From Brevundimonas goettingensis (GTDB lineage Bacteria; Pseudomonadota; Alphaproteobacteria; Caulobacterales; Caulobacteraceae), in contig NZ_CP062222.1 of assembly GCF_017487405.1 (NCBI RefSeq), positions 124,001 to 188,000 on the forward strand: a stretch of DNA of 64,000 nt, given 5' to 3'. Of the stretch, positions 35,948-44,112 are shown piece after piece. The position numbers were made by a program, and so were the translations under genes. The notes under the pieces were generated by a model, which had not been told where the DNA came from, did no database searches, and worked only from the letters and a program-made list of their open reading frames with translations. The stretch's first letter is position 1; each line of letters starts with the position of its first letter.

Positions 35948-36970
35948 ATGTCCTCCGCCCTGCCTGATGCGCCCCTTCCCGATGCAAGCCGCAACTGGGT
36001 CGACGCCCATGCGCCGGAGGCCCTGAAGCCCTGGCTGAAGCTCGGGCGTTTCGATCGCCCCATCGGCATCTGGCTGCTGCTGCTGCCCGGCTGGCAGGGG
36101 ATCGCCCTGGCCCATGCCCGCTACGGCGAGACCCCGGGTCTGTATGCGCTCTGGCTGTTCGTCGGCTTCGGCCTCGGCGCCTGTCTGATGCGGGCGGCGG
36201 GCTGCGCCTTCAATGACATCGTCGACCGCGACATCGACGCAAAGGTCTCGCGCACCGCGCTCCGTCCCATCCCCTCGGGCCGGATCTCGGTGAAGCAGGC
36301 CTGGGCCTTCGTCATCGGCTGCAGCCTGATCAGCCTGCTGATCCTGCTGACCCTGAACCTGCCCGCCATCCTGCTGGGCGTCGGGTCACTGGCGCTGGTC
36401 GCGGCCTATCCCTTCATGAAGCGGATCACCTGGTGGCCCCAGGCCTGGCTGGGCCTGACCTTCAACTGGGGCGCCCTGATGGGGTTCGCCGCAGCGGTGA
36501 CCGTCGCGGCCGCGAGCTTCGTCGCCAGAGCCGCTGTCGAGACAGGGGCGGCCCCCGACGCGCTTGAGCCCGTCTGGGGCCTTCAGGACGCCTTGCCGGC
36601 CCTCCTCCTCTATGCCGGGGGCGTGTTCTGGACCCTGGGCTATGACACCATCTATGCGCTTCAGGACATCGAGGACGACGCCATGGTCGGGGTGAAGTCA
36701 TCGGCGCGGCGGCTGGGTTCGGCGGCCGGGCGCGGGGTGGCGATCTTCTATGGCCTGACGGTCGCGGGCGCACTCGCCGCCGGCTGGGCGGCGGGTCTGG
36801 GGCCGCTCTTCTATGCCGCCGTCCTGATCTACGCGGGCCACCTCGTCTGGCAGGTCCGCAGCCTTCGCCTCGACAACGCCACGCTTGCGCTCAAACTGTT
36901 CAAGTCGAACCGGGAAGCCGGCTTCATCCTGCTGGGCGCCATCGCGCTCGGCACCGTCCATTTCGCCTGA
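35948..36970 (+). CDS. ubiA: 4-hydroxybenzoate polyprenyltransferase
   Basis: A 340-residue membrane prenyltransferase. The first Mg-prenyl-diphosphate motif NDIVDRDID lies at about residue 90 and the second, DTIYALQDIEDD, at about residue 235; about nine hydrophobic segments surround them. It attaches the ubiquinone side chain to 4-hydroxybenzoate. The protein is longer than many UbiA enzymes because of an alanine-rich insert near 180-200. Eleven bases separate it from the next lipoprotein gene. Confidence 0.95.
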   Translation: MSSALPDAPLPDASRNWVDAHAPEALKPWLKLGRFDRPIGIWLLLLPGWQGIALAHARYGETPGLYALWLFVGFGLGACLMRAAGCAFNDIVDRDIDAKVSRTALRPIPSGRISVKQAWAFVIGCSLISLLILLTLNLPAILLGVGSLALVAAYPFMKRITWWPQAWLGLTFNWGALMGFAAAVTVAAASFVARAAVETGAAPDALEPVWGLQDALPALLLYAGGVFWTLGYDTIYALQDIEDDAMVGVKSSARRLGSAAGRGVAIFYGLTVAGALAAGWAAGLGPLFYAAVLIYAGHLVWQVRSLRLDNATLALKLFKSNREAGFILLGAIALGTVHFA

Positions 36971-36981
36971 GGAGCCCCCGC

Positions 36982-37821
36982 ATGACCTCCGCCCGGATGA
37001 TCAAGGCCCTGCTGTTGACCGCCGCGACCGCAGCGACCCTGTCGGCCTGCAACCGCGATAAGGACAAGCCCGCCGCGCCCGCGCCGGTCCCGGCGGCCAC
37101 CGTCGCCGAGACCCCGGCCACGGCCGGGGCGCCCTTCGGCTACAAGTCCGAGACGCCCTACGCCACGGTCGAGCTGAAGCTCCCGCAGGCGGTGCAGACC
37201 CAGCCCGATCTGCACGTCCGGCTCTATGCGGACTCGGTCAAGGATCTGAAGGCCTTCGTCGAGGGCGCCCAGGCCGACCGCACCGAGGCCGGCGGCGATC
37301 AGGGCATGCCCGCCTACGAATCCCTGATCACCTTCGACACTCCGGTCGAGACCGGCAAGCTCTTCAGCCTGGCCCGTTCGGACTATGAGTTCACCGGCGG
37401 GGCGCACGGCAATACGGCCTATACGGGCGTGCTGTGGGACAAGGCGATGAAGCGGCCGGTCGCGGTATCGGGCCTGCTCAAGCCGGGCGTGGCCCTGTCA
37501 TCCCTCGACAACCTGCTGTGCGCCGCCGTCAACGCCGAGAAGAAGAAGCGCGACCCGCAGGCCGAGACCGTCAGCCTGAACCCCAAGGACGCTTCGGGCT
37601 GGAGCTGCCCGCACGCCGCCGACACCCCGGTGGTCCTGGCCCCCGGCACCGAGCCGGGCAAGGCGGGCGGCCTCGTCTTCCTCGTCGGCCCCTATCAGGT
37701 CGGCCCCTACGCTGAGGGGGCCTATCAGGTCCCGCTGCCCCAGGCCGCGATCCGCAGCCTGCTGGCCCCCGCCTATGCCGACGAGTTCGCCGGTTCTCCG
37801 GTGATGCCCAAGGCGAACTGA
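36982..37821 (+). CDS. DUF3298/DUF4163-like lipoprotein, first copy
   Basis: A 279-residue lipoprotein with lipobox TLSAC (Cys near 23) and a GGAG RBS. After an alanine/proline-rich linker, the domain reads ETPYATVELKLPQAV, then FTGGAHGNTAYTGVLWDKAMKRPV and a late FLVGPYQVGPYAEGAYQVPLP, the typical DUF3298 (RsiV-like) layout. Such domains occur in envelope proteins that bind peptidoglycan or lysozyme, but function here is unknown. The next gene encodes a relative in tandem. Confidence 0.85.
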   Translation: MTSARMIKALLLTAATAATLSACNRDKDKPAAPAPVPAATVAETPATAGAPFGYKSETPYATVELKLPQAVQTQPDLHVRLYADSVKDLKAFVEGAQADRTEAGGDQGMPAYESLITFDTPVETGKLFSLARSDYEFTGGAHGNTAYTGVLWDKAMKRPVAVSGLLKPGVALSSLDNLLCAAVNAEKKKRDPQAETVSLNPKDASGWSCPHAADTPVVLAPGTEPGKAGGLVFLVGPYQVGPYAEGAYQVPLPQAAIRSLLAPAYADEFAGSPVMPKAN

Positions 37822-37829
37822 GGACGCTG

Positions 37830-38621
37830 ATGCAGATGCGCAGGGGGTGGGCGCTGCTGGCCGTGGCGCTTTTGGCGGTGGGGTGTCATCAGACGCCGGT
37901 CCCGGAAGGGAACGTGGTCTCCGATGCTCAAGAGCCCTGGCCGCTCCCTCCCGTCGTTTTCAGGACGAAGATGGATCAGGTCGAGCTCGGTCTGTGGATT
38001 GACCCGGCGATCCAACGCTATCCAACCCTCCACGATGATCTGAAGAGCGACGCCATCGCCCGGCTGAAGCGCTTTGGCGCAGAATCGATCACCGAACGGC
38101 GTGAAGGCGAGATGACGGACAGGGCTCCGTTCGACATGGGCGTCAGCTGGGCCATGGCCGGCGAAACCCCTCGTCTGGCCAGTGTCGAAGGCTATGAAAG
38201 CCAGTATCAGGGCGGAAACCACCCCAATCACTGGAGCCACTCGGTCTTCTGGGACCGGGTGCAGGGACGCAAAATCGCTCAAGAGGCCTTGTTCCGTCCC
38301 GGCTCCGGAGAGGCCTTGCGTGAGCTGCTATGTCGTCGGCTGCTTTCAGAATACCAACGCCGGGACGCCTATATGCGCGGCGAGTCTCTTGCCGAGTTCG
38401 CTCATTTCAACTGCGGGTGGGGTGAGGCTGAGCTTTCCTTCGTTCTGGCGCCTGCCGCGTACGGGCAGAAGGCGGCCGGGGTTGTCTATCTGCTGGCGCA
38501 GGGACAGGGCGGTGGCTATGCGGCTGGCGCCTTCCGCATCTTCGTGCCGACGGCGGCGCTGAGGCCCTTGCTGGCCGACGCATACGCCGACCAGTTCAGC
38601 GAGAACCCGCGCCGCCCCTGA
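37830..38621 (+). CDS. DUF3298-like lipoprotein, second copy
   Basis: A 263-residue lipoprotein (lipobox LLAVGC, Cys near 19) eight bases after its relative. It shares the overall layout: LGLWIDPAIQRYP, YQGGNHPNHWSHSVFWDRVQGRKI (compare the GGAHGNTAYTGVLWDK of the first copy), two cysteines and a final QGQGGGYAAGAFRIFVPTAALRPLLADAYADQF that matches the end of copy one. The pair looks like an old tandem duplication. Role unknown, probably periplasmic. Confidence 0.82.
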   Translation: MQMRRGWALLAVALLAVGCHQTPVPEGNVVSDAQEPWPLPPVVFRTKMDQVELGLWIDPAIQRYPTLHDDLKSDAIARLKRFGAESITERREGEMTDRAPFDMGVSWAMAGETPRLASVEGYESQYQGGNHPNHWSHSVFWDRVQGRKIAQEALFRPGSGEALRELLCRRLLSEYQRRDAYMRGESLAEFAHFNCGWGEAELSFVLAPAAYGQKAAGVVYLLAQGQGGGYAAGAFRIFVPTAALRPLLADAYADQFSENPRRP

Positions 38622-38624
38622 GGC

Positions 38625-39563
38625 CTATTTCAGGAACTCGTCCACCAGCGCGTCGAAGCGTACGGGCTGGTCGGTCATGATGAAGTGGCGGCTGCCGTCC
38701 ACGCGGATCAGCTTCACGCCCGGCAGGGCGGCGTATTCGTGCGTCCACAGGCCGTCGGCCATGGCGGCCGGGGCGCCGCCGTCGGCGTCGGAGGCATAGA
38801 GGGCGGTGACCGGCGTGGTCATGGCGGCCAGACCCGGCCGGGCGTCGGTGGTCATGACGTCCTTCATCGCCGCAGCCAGGGCGTGGCGGTCGCTGGCCAT
38901 GGACCAGTCGACGACGAGGGCGCGCGTCGCGGGATCACGAACGAGGCCGGCGGCCGTCTGGACCTGCTGGGTGCGGAAGGTCGCCTCGTCGACCGACAGG
39001 ATGCCGGCGGCGGCCTGATCGGCGAAGGGACGGGCCTGTGCGGCAGTGACCTGCGGCCCGTACATGGCGCTGAAGAAGGGCAGGGAGTCCACGCTCATCA
39101 GCCGCCCGACCAGCTCGGGATGGGCTTGGGCCAACAGCAGGCCCGACAGGCCGCCCATGGAATGGCCGATGACGGCGGGGCGGTCGAGGCGGGCGGCGCG
39201 GATATAGCGGGCCAGTTCCTCGACTTCCGGCGCGACGAAGGCGCCGTCGCCGTGGCTCCAGGCCTGGCCCGCGAAGCCGGACAGCTGGACCAGATGCACC
39301 CGGTGGGTCGCCGAGAGCCGTGTCGCCAGCGGCCGCCAGACCTCGCGCGAGGAGGCGAGGCCGGGGATCAGGATGACGTCGGGGCCCGATCCGATCACCT
39401 CGACCGACAGCCGGTCGGAAGTGAAGGGGGCTGATTGTGCAGCGGCAGGCTCAGCGGCGAGCGCGTGGCCGGCGGCGATCCCGCAGCCGATGATGAGGGC
39501 GGCGGCCGAGGCGACGGCGATGGCGCGCAGGTTCACGCCCCCGCGATTATGCAGGAAGAACAT
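38625..39563 (-). CDS. secreted alpha/beta hydrolase
   Basis: A 312-residue protein with an N-terminal hydrophobic segment (AIAVASAAALIIGCGIAAGHALA) that could be a signal peptide or lipobox-like end. The fold is an alpha/beta hydrolase: DVILIPGLASSREVW oxyanion loop, VIGHSMGGLSGLLLAQ nucleophile elbow (serine), an aspartate in ALYASDADGG and a histidine in GSRHFIMTDQP. Probable periplasmic esterase or lactonase. It converges on the DUF3298 pair and is read away from the HTH operon. Confidence 0.9.
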   Translation of the reverse strand: MFFLHNRGGVNLRAIAVASAAALIIGCGIAAGHALAAEPAAAQSAPFTSDRLSVEVIGSGPDVILIPGLASSREVWRPLATRLSATHRVHLVQLSGFAGQAWSHGDGAFVAPEVEELARYIRAARLDRPAVIGHSMGGLSGLLLAQAHPELVGRLMSVDSLPFFSAMYGPQVTAAQARPFADQAAAGILSVDEATFRTQQVQTAAGLVRDPATRALVVDWSMASDRHALAAAMKDVMTTDARPGLAAMTTPVTALYASDADGGAPAAMADGLWTHEYAALPGVKLIRVDGSRHFIMTDQPVRFDALVDEFLK

Positions 39564-39596
39564 GTCAGTCTCCGTGGTTGGGTTAGTCCGCCGGCC

Positions 39597-39794
39597 TCAG
39601 CCGTGCGGGTTTTCGAAGATATCCTCGACCGGCCGGGCGAACAGGACGGCGATCCGGTAGGCGAGGTCGAGTGAGGGGTCGTGTTTCTCGGTCTCGAGCG
39701 CGTTGACGGCCTGACGCGAGACCCCGAGCTCCTGACCCAGCTGTTCCTGGGTCCAGCCGCGCGCGACGCGCAGAAGCTTGAGCCGGTTCTTCAT
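39597..39794 (-). CDS. Xre-family HTH regulator
   Basis: A 65-residue protein that is almost only a Cro/CI-type helix-turn-helix: MKNRLKLLRVARGWTQEQLGQELGVSRQAVNALETEK, ending DLAYRIAVLFARPVEDIFEN. This is the short YozG-like class. Its ATG overlaps the stop of the upstream membrane-protein gene (ATGA-type), so the two form an operon. The operon start is preceded by a cluster of palindromes at 40201-40281 that may be its operators. Confidence 0.92.
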   Translation of the reverse strand: MKNRLKLLRVARGWTQEQLGQELGVSRQAVNALETEKHDPSLDLAYRIAVLFARPVEDIFENPHG

Positions 39795-40195
39795 TTCGAG
39801 GTCCGGATGAAGGGCGCGCTGACGCCCCAGAAGAACCAGAACAGCGGATAGATCAGCCAGGCCGGCAGGTGATAGGCGCCCGCATAGCTCTCGCCGAAGC
39901 CCCAGAGGCTGGCCACCGCCATGGCCAGCCCGGCCGAGACGATGAACTGTTTGGCGGTCAGGGCGCGCACGAACTCGTCGGAATCGCGGATCAGGCTGAG
40001 CGTGGCCCAGATCTGGCCGACCATGGGGGCGGCGACAGCGAAGGCCAGCACCCAGGCGGCGGGCTTGCCGATGATCTCGTCGAAGGCGCCGAAGATGGCG
40101 GCGACGTTGACCAGGGCATAGGGGATCATGAAAGCCATGGTCCGGACAAAATAGCGCCGACCGGCGGGCGTGCCGTTGTTCCAGCTCATCAGCAT
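39791..40195 (-). CDS. four-helix membrane protein, operon partner of HTH regulator
   Basis: A 134-residue membrane protein from the ATG at 40195, chosen for its GGAGAACGCGTC RBS; the longer frame to 40234 would run into the palindromic operator. Four hydrophobic segments are visible: MAFMIPYALVNVAAIFGAF, AWVLAFAVAAPMVGQIWATL, FIVSAGLAMAVASLWGF and AWLIYPLFWFFWGVSAPF. It may be the sensor or target of the HTH protein. Such pairs are common and poorly studied. Confidence 0.82.
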   Translation of the reverse strand: MLMSWNNGTPAGRRYFVRTMAFMIPYALVNVAAIFGAFDEIIGKPAAWVLAFAVAAPMVGQIWATLSLIRDSDEFVRALTAKQFIVSAGLAMAVASLWGFGESYAGAYHLPAWLIYPLFWFFWGVSAPFIRTSK

Positions 40196-40200
40196 GACGC

Positions 40201-40227
40201 GTTCTCCTGACTTGATGTCAGGAGAAC
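40201..40227 (-). promoter_or_regulatory. perfect 11-base inverted repeat, likely HTH operator
   Basis: GTTCTCCTGAC and GTCAGGAGAAC are perfect inverted arms around TTGAT, directly in front of the HTH operon. On the operon strand an overlapping ATGTCA-N8-TGACAT inverted repeat covers the same region. It also covers the RBS, so binding could block translation start or transcription. A second palindrome lies at 40264-40281. Confidence 0.65.
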
Positions 40228-40263
40228 ATGACATGGTGCTTATGTAAGGTCAACATGACTTTT

Positions 40264-40281
40264 CGTCAGGCTGCCCTGACG
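40264..40281 (-). promoter_or_regulatory. second 7-base inverted repeat before HTH operon
   Basis: CGTCAGG and CCTGACG are perfect arms around CTGC. The TCAGG half-site is also found in the arms of the palindrome at 40201-40227. With a GTCA-ACA-TGAC repeat at 40239-40249 between them, it suggests repeated binding sites for one regulator. The site also lies about 100 bases before the divergent desaturase gene. Confidence 0.55.
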
Positions 40282-40385
40282 ACCACAACCGGCCGGTGGA
40301 GATCACCCGGTCGGGAACGTCGCGCGCTCGGTGGCTGACCCGCGGTGCGCTGGTCCCAGCCCCTTCGCGGCGCTATCCTGAAGCC

Positions 40386-41378
40386 ATGTCAGCCGCACCC
40401 CGCGTCTCGCCGTCGGATCTTTTCACGCCGCAGGAGTGGGCGCCGTTTCAGTCGCGCTCGGTCTGGAAGGGGCCGCTGCTGGTCGCCCATGCCTGGGGCG
40501 TCATCGCCCTGGCCGTCGTCGCTGGCGTGGTCTGGCCCGTGCTGATCCCGGTCTGCGTCATGATCATCGGCACGCGCCAGCTGGGTCTGGCCATCCTGAT
40601 GCATGAGGCGGCGCACGGGGCGTTGGCCAAGGATCTGAAGCTCAACGACTGGTTCGGGCACTGGCTGTGCGCCGTGCCGATCGGGGCGTCGCTGAACGCC
40701 TACCGGCCCTACCATCTGTCGCACCACCGCTTCGCCCAACAGCCTGAGGACCCGGATCTGATGCTGTCGGCGCCGTTTCCGGTGACGCCGGCGTCTCTGC
40801 GGCGGAAGATGTTCCGCGACCTGACCGGCCAGACCTTCTTCAAGCAGCGGGTGCTGCTGCCCATCGCCATGGCGCGGAAGGCGAAGGCCGAGGCTGCGGG
40901 CTCAAGTAGCCCGACGCGCGGTAGCCCGAACAAGGATGCGGCGCATGATTATGATTCCATCGTCACGGGCCGATCCGTCCTGCCGTTCCTGCTGGTGAAC
41001 CTGGCGATGCTGGCCGGCTTCGTCGCGGCGGGGGTCTGGTGGGCGTGGTTCGCCCTGTGGCTGCTGCCGATGGCGACCTGGTTCTCGCTCGTGACGCGGT
41101 TGAGGAACATTGCCGAGCACGCCTGCGTCGAGGGCTCGGCGACAGACCCCTACCGCGCCGCCCGGACCACCCGCGCCAGCTGGTGGGAGCGCGCCTTCAT
41201 CGCCCCCTACTGGGTCAATTTCCACGCCGAGCATCACCTGTTCATGCACGTCCCGTGCTGGAGCCTGCCCCACCTGCACCGCGAGATCGGCAAGCGTCCG
41301 CAGGCAAGGGGGATGGAGGTGGCGCCGGGCTATCTGACCGTGCTCCGCCGGGCAGCGTCGCGCGAGGCGGTCGATTGA
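40386..41378 (+). CDS. fatty acid desaturase family protein
   Basis: A 330-residue membrane protein from the ATG at 40386; upstream in-frame codons would overlap the regulator site. The three histidine clusters are HEAAHG, HLSHHRFA and FHAEHHLFMHVP, the di-iron set of membrane desaturases and hydroxylases. Between clusters two and three is an unusual polar insert, KAEAAGSSSPTRGSPNKDA, of about 25 residues. Substrate (fatty acid or other lipid) unknown. It overlaps the deacetylase gene by four bases. Confidence 0.92.
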   Translation: MSAAPRVSPSDLFTPQEWAPFQSRSVWKGPLLVAHAWGVIALAVVAGVVWPVLIPVCVMIIGTRQLGLAILMHEAAHGALAKDLKLNDWFGHWLCAVPIGASLNAYRPYHLSHHRFAQQPEDPDLMLSAPFPVTPASLRRKMFRDLTGQTFFKQRVLLPIAMARKAKAEAAGSSSPTRGSPNKDAAHDYDSIVTGRSVLPFLLVNLAMLAGFVAAGVWWAWFALWLLPMATWFSLVTRLRNIAEHACVEGSATDPYRAARTTRASWWERAFIAPYWVNFHAEHHLFMHVPCWSLPHLHREIGKRPQARGMEVAPGYLTVLRRAASREAVD

Positions 41379-42370
41379 GGGTTGCCGGTCTCGTCTGTGG
41401 TCTCTGGCTGCTAGCCTCGGCCGCGCCGGTCGCCGCCCAGACGGAGCGAACGGTCGCCCTGACCTTCGACGACCTTCCCTATGCCGGAGAGGTGGCGAGC
41501 GGCCCCGGCCCCGGCCCCGGCCCCGGCTTGAGTTCGGTCGAGGTCGCAGCCCTGAATGCGAAACTGCTCGACGGCCTGCGCGCGCACCGGGCCCCGGCGA
41601 TGGGCTTCGTCGTGGAGAAGACGCTGCGAGCCCTCTCCGCCGGGGATAGCGACGCCGTGCTCGACGGCTGGACCCGGGAGGGGTTCGAGCTGGGCAACCA
41701 CACCTGGAGCCACGCCGATTCCAACCGGCTGTCTCTCGACGAGATCGAAGCGGAGATCGTTCGCGGCGAGGCCTCGATCCGGCCGGTGATGGCGCGCGTC
41801 GGAAAGCCGCTGCGCTACCTGCGAATGCCCATGAACCACACCGGCGACACCGCCGAAAAGCGCGAGGGCGTCGAAGCCCTGGCGGCGCGCCATGGCTATG
41901 CGCTCGCGGCCTCGACCATCGACACCTCCGACTATGTGTTCGAGGCGGCCTATCAGCGCGCGCTCGGGCAGGGGGATGGAGTCTGCGCCGCCCGTATCGC
42001 TGACGCCTACGTCGCCTACAGCGCCGTGGAGATCGACTACTACGCCGGTCTGAACGTCAGGGTCTTGGGGCGGGCGCCGGCTGAAGTGGCCCTGCTTCAC
42101 GTCAACCGGATCAACGTCGACACGCTTGATCGACTGCTGGGCCTGTATGCCGCGCGTGGATACCGGTTCGTCTCCTTGAGCCAGGCGCAGAGCGATCCCG
42201 CCTATGGCCGGCCGGCGACCTATGCGACCCGATTCGGACCGATGTGGGGGTATCGCTGGGCGCGTGAACTGGGCGTACGCGTCAACGGGGCGGAGGAGGC
42301 GGAACCGCCGGCCTGGGTGGTTGCCTATGGCGAGGCGGCGGGGACGCCATGCCTCGCGCCGACGGCCTGA
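41375..42370 (+). CDS. secreted polysaccharide deacetylase family protein
   Basis: A 331-residue protein whose start TTG overlaps the desaturase stop (TTGA); this gives a good signal peptide, LRVAGLVCGLWLLASAAPVAAQ, whereas the longer upstream frame is the desaturase in another register. NodB motifs are ALTFDDLPYAGE (catalytic D) and GNHTWSHADS (zinc HxxxH), then RMPMNHTGDT. A GPGPGPGPG run near residue 44 comes from a GGCCCC repeat. The enzyme would remove N-acetyl or O-acetyl groups from an envelope glycan in the periplasm. Confidence 0.9.
   Translation: MRVAGLVCGLWLLASAAPVAAQTERTVALTFDDLPYAGEVASGPGPGPGPGLSSVEVAALNAKLLDGLRAHRAPAMGFVVEKTLRALSAGDSDAVLDGWTREGFELGNHTWSHADSNRLSLDEIEAEIVRGEASIRPVMARVGKPLRYLRMPMNHTGDTAEKREGVEALAARHGYALAASTIDTSDYVFEAAYQRALGQGDGVCAARIADAYVAYSAVEIDYYAGLNVRVLGRAPAEVALLHVNRINVDTLDRLLGLYAARGYRFVSLSQAQSDPAYGRPATYATRFGPMWGYRWARELGVRVNGAEEAEPPAWVVAYGEAAGTPCLAPTA
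41501..41527 (+). repeat. GGCCCC hexanucleotide repeat inside deacetylase gene
   Basis: Four head-to-tail GGCCCC units plus a partial unit encode Gly-Pro repeats just after the first catalytic motif. Unit changes would keep the frame, so the repeat can vary in number without breaking the gene. Confidence 0.8.
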
Positions 42371-42379
42371 CGGGCGGGT

Positions 42380-43147
42380 TCAGGCCGCCGCCCGCTCCTC
42401 GGCGCGCAGGGTCAGGACCCGCACCCCGTCCTTCGTCACCGCGACCGTATGCTCGAACTGGGCGGAAAGCTTGCCGTCGGTGGTGACCACGGTCCAGCCG
42501 TCGTCCTCGGTGCGGATCGTGCGGCGGCCCTGGTTGAGCATGGGCTCGATGGTGAAGACCATGCCTTCGCGCAGGGTCATGCCGTGGCCCGGCCGGCCGA
42601 AATGCAGCACCTGCGGCGCCTCGTGCATCTCGCGCCCGATGCCGTGGCCGCAGAAATCGCGCACGACCGAATAGCCGTGGCGTTTGGCGTGCTGTTCGAT
42701 GGCGAAGCCGATGTCGCCCAGCGTCGCGCCGGGCCGGACCGCCCAGATGCCCTTCCACATGGCCTCATAGGTGGCCTTGACCAGTTTGCGCGCCGGGGCG
42801 GCGACGTTCCCGATCAGATAGGTCTTGGACGAGTCGGCGATGAAGCCGTGTTTCTCCAGCGTGATGTCGAAATTGACGATGTCGCCGTCCTTCAGGATGT
42901 CGTCCGGCGACGGCACGCCATGGCAGACGACCGCATTGCGCGAGCTGTTCAGCGCGAAGGCGAAACCGTACTGGCCCTTGGACGCCGGGCGGGCGCGCAG
43001 CTTGTCGACGATGAAGGCCTCGACCAGATCATTGACCTGAAGCGTACTCATGCCCGCCAGCGGCTGTTCGTCCAGATACGCGAAGACGGAGGCGAGCAGG
43101 GCGCCCGCCTCGGCCATCAGCTCGACCTCGGCCGGGGTCTTGGTCAT
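42380..43147 (-). CDS. map: methionine aminopeptidase, type I
   Basis: A 255-residue type I MAP from the ATG at 43147, which overlaps the ParD-like stop by four bases. Metal and active-site residues appear in VVCHGVPSPD (H), NFDITLEKHGFIADSSKT (two D), VRDFCGHGIGREMHEAPQV (H) and FTIEPMLNQG (E), and TEHDGWTVVT is replaced by TEDDGWTVVT, with an E in AQFEHTVAV. It removes the initiator methionine from new proteins. The upstream frame to 43234 is the ParD-like gene in another register. Confidence 0.96.
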   Translation of the reverse strand: MTKTPAEVELMAEAGALLASVFAYLDEQPLAGMSTLQVNDLVEAFIVDKLRARPASKGQYGFAFALNSSRNAVVCHGVPSPDDILKDGDIVNFDITLEKHGFIADSSKTYLIGNVAAPARKLVKATYEAMWKGIWAVRPGATLGDIGFAIEQHAKRHGYSVVRDFCGHGIGREMHEAPQVLHFGRPGHGMTLREGMVFTIEPMLNQGRRTIRTEDDGWTVVTTDGKLSAQFEHTVAVTKDGVRVLTLRAEERAAA

Positions 43148-43347
43148 GCCGCTTCGGCGGTCGGTTCGACGCCCGCCGCCTTCAGCTCGCGCGCGACCAA
43201 CTCTTGGAAGGTCAGGCCGGGGTTGAGCTCGCACAGCATGCCGATCTTGATCCAGAAGGCGGCCTGGCCATTGGTCGAGCGGCAGGCGGCCCTGGCGGCG
43301 CGGCGCAGCTGCTCGTGCAGCTCATCCTCGATGTTGACGATGCCCAA
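43144..43347 (-). CDS. ParD-like family protein
   Basis: A 67-residue protein starting at TTG with MGIVNIEDELHEQLRRAARA, the typical start of the ParD-like antitoxin family, then FWIKIGMLCELNPGLTFQELV. Such RHH-type proteins are thought to be DNA-binding antitoxins, but here no toxin is adjacent; the direct neighbour is map, overlapped by four bases. The pair may be a conserved unit in which the ParD-like protein regulates its own operon. The 103-base leader contains an AT-rich TATACGATACGTATATG segment, a good place for promoter and operator. Confidence 0.87.
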   Translation of the reverse strand: MGIVNIEDELHEQLRRAARAACRSTNGQAAFWIKIGMLCELNPGLTFQELVARELKAAGVEPTAEAA

Positions 43348-43450
43348 TGGGGTGTCTTTCGGCTATACGATACGTATATGTTTCATATAGATTGCGACGG
43401 CGCGCGGCAAGGGCTTCCCCTCGCCGGGGAAAGCCGCGACAAGGCGGGCG

Positions 43451-44104
43451 ATGACCCGCATCACCGATCCCGAGGCCTTCATCCTGGCCAACACCCGGCT
43501 GCAGATCGTGCCGCACACGCCGGAGATTTCCCTGTGGCTGGCGGATGAGATCACCCCGATCTGGCGTATGACCGAGGAGGAGCTGGGCGAGATCGGCCTG
43601 CCGCCGCCGTTCTGGGCCTTCGCCTGGTCGGGCGGGCAGGGACTGGCGCGCTGGATCCTCGACAACCCGGCCGAGGTGGCGGGCAAGCGTGTGGTCGACT
43701 TCGCCACCGGTTCGGGGCTGGTCGGCGTAGCGGCGATGCAGGCAGGCGCCGCCGAGGTGCTATGCGCCGACATCGACCCCTTCTGTGGCGCGGCGGTCAG
43801 GCTGAACGCCCGGGCCAACGGGGTCGCCCTGAACTTCACCGACGTCGATCTGCTGGATGGACCGCCGCCCGGAGCCGACGTCATCTGCGCCGGCGACGTC
43901 TGCTACGAAAAGCCGATGACGGAACGGGTCCTGGCCTGGCTGGCGAAAGCGCGCGCGAACGGGTCGCGCGTCCTGATCGGCGACCCGCACCGGACCTATT
44001 TCCCGAAGGAAGGGCTGGAGTTCCTCGCCGAATACCGGGTGCCGACGACGCGCGAGCTCGAGGATTTCGAGATCAAGCGGTCCAGCGTCTGGGCCATGCC
44101 CTAG
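43451..44104 (+). CDS. class I SAM-dependent methyltransferase (protein-lysine/ETFB-KMT like)
   Basis: A 217-residue Rossmann methyltransferase. The SAM-binding motif is RVVDFATGSGLVGVAAMQAGA, preceded by PPFWAFAWSGGQGLARWIL, and followed by DIDPFCGAAVRLNA and VICAGDVCYEKPM. This arrangement matches the METTL20/NNT1-like family acting on protein lysine or small amines in the cytoplasm. It diverges from the ParD-like/map operon across the 103-base leader, so a shared regulatory region is possible. The target is not known. Confidence 0.9.
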   Translation: MTRITDPEAFILANTRLQIVPHTPEISLWLADEITPIWRMTEEELGEIGLPPPFWAFAWSGGQGLARWILDNPAEVAGKRVVDFATGSGLVGVAAMQAGAAEVLCADIDPFCGAAVRLNARANGVALNFTDVDLLDGPPPGADVICAGDVCYEKPMTERVLAWLAKARANGSRVLIGDPHRTYFPKEGLEFLAEYRVPTTRELEDFEIKRSSVWAMP

Positions 44105-44112
44105 AGAGTGAA

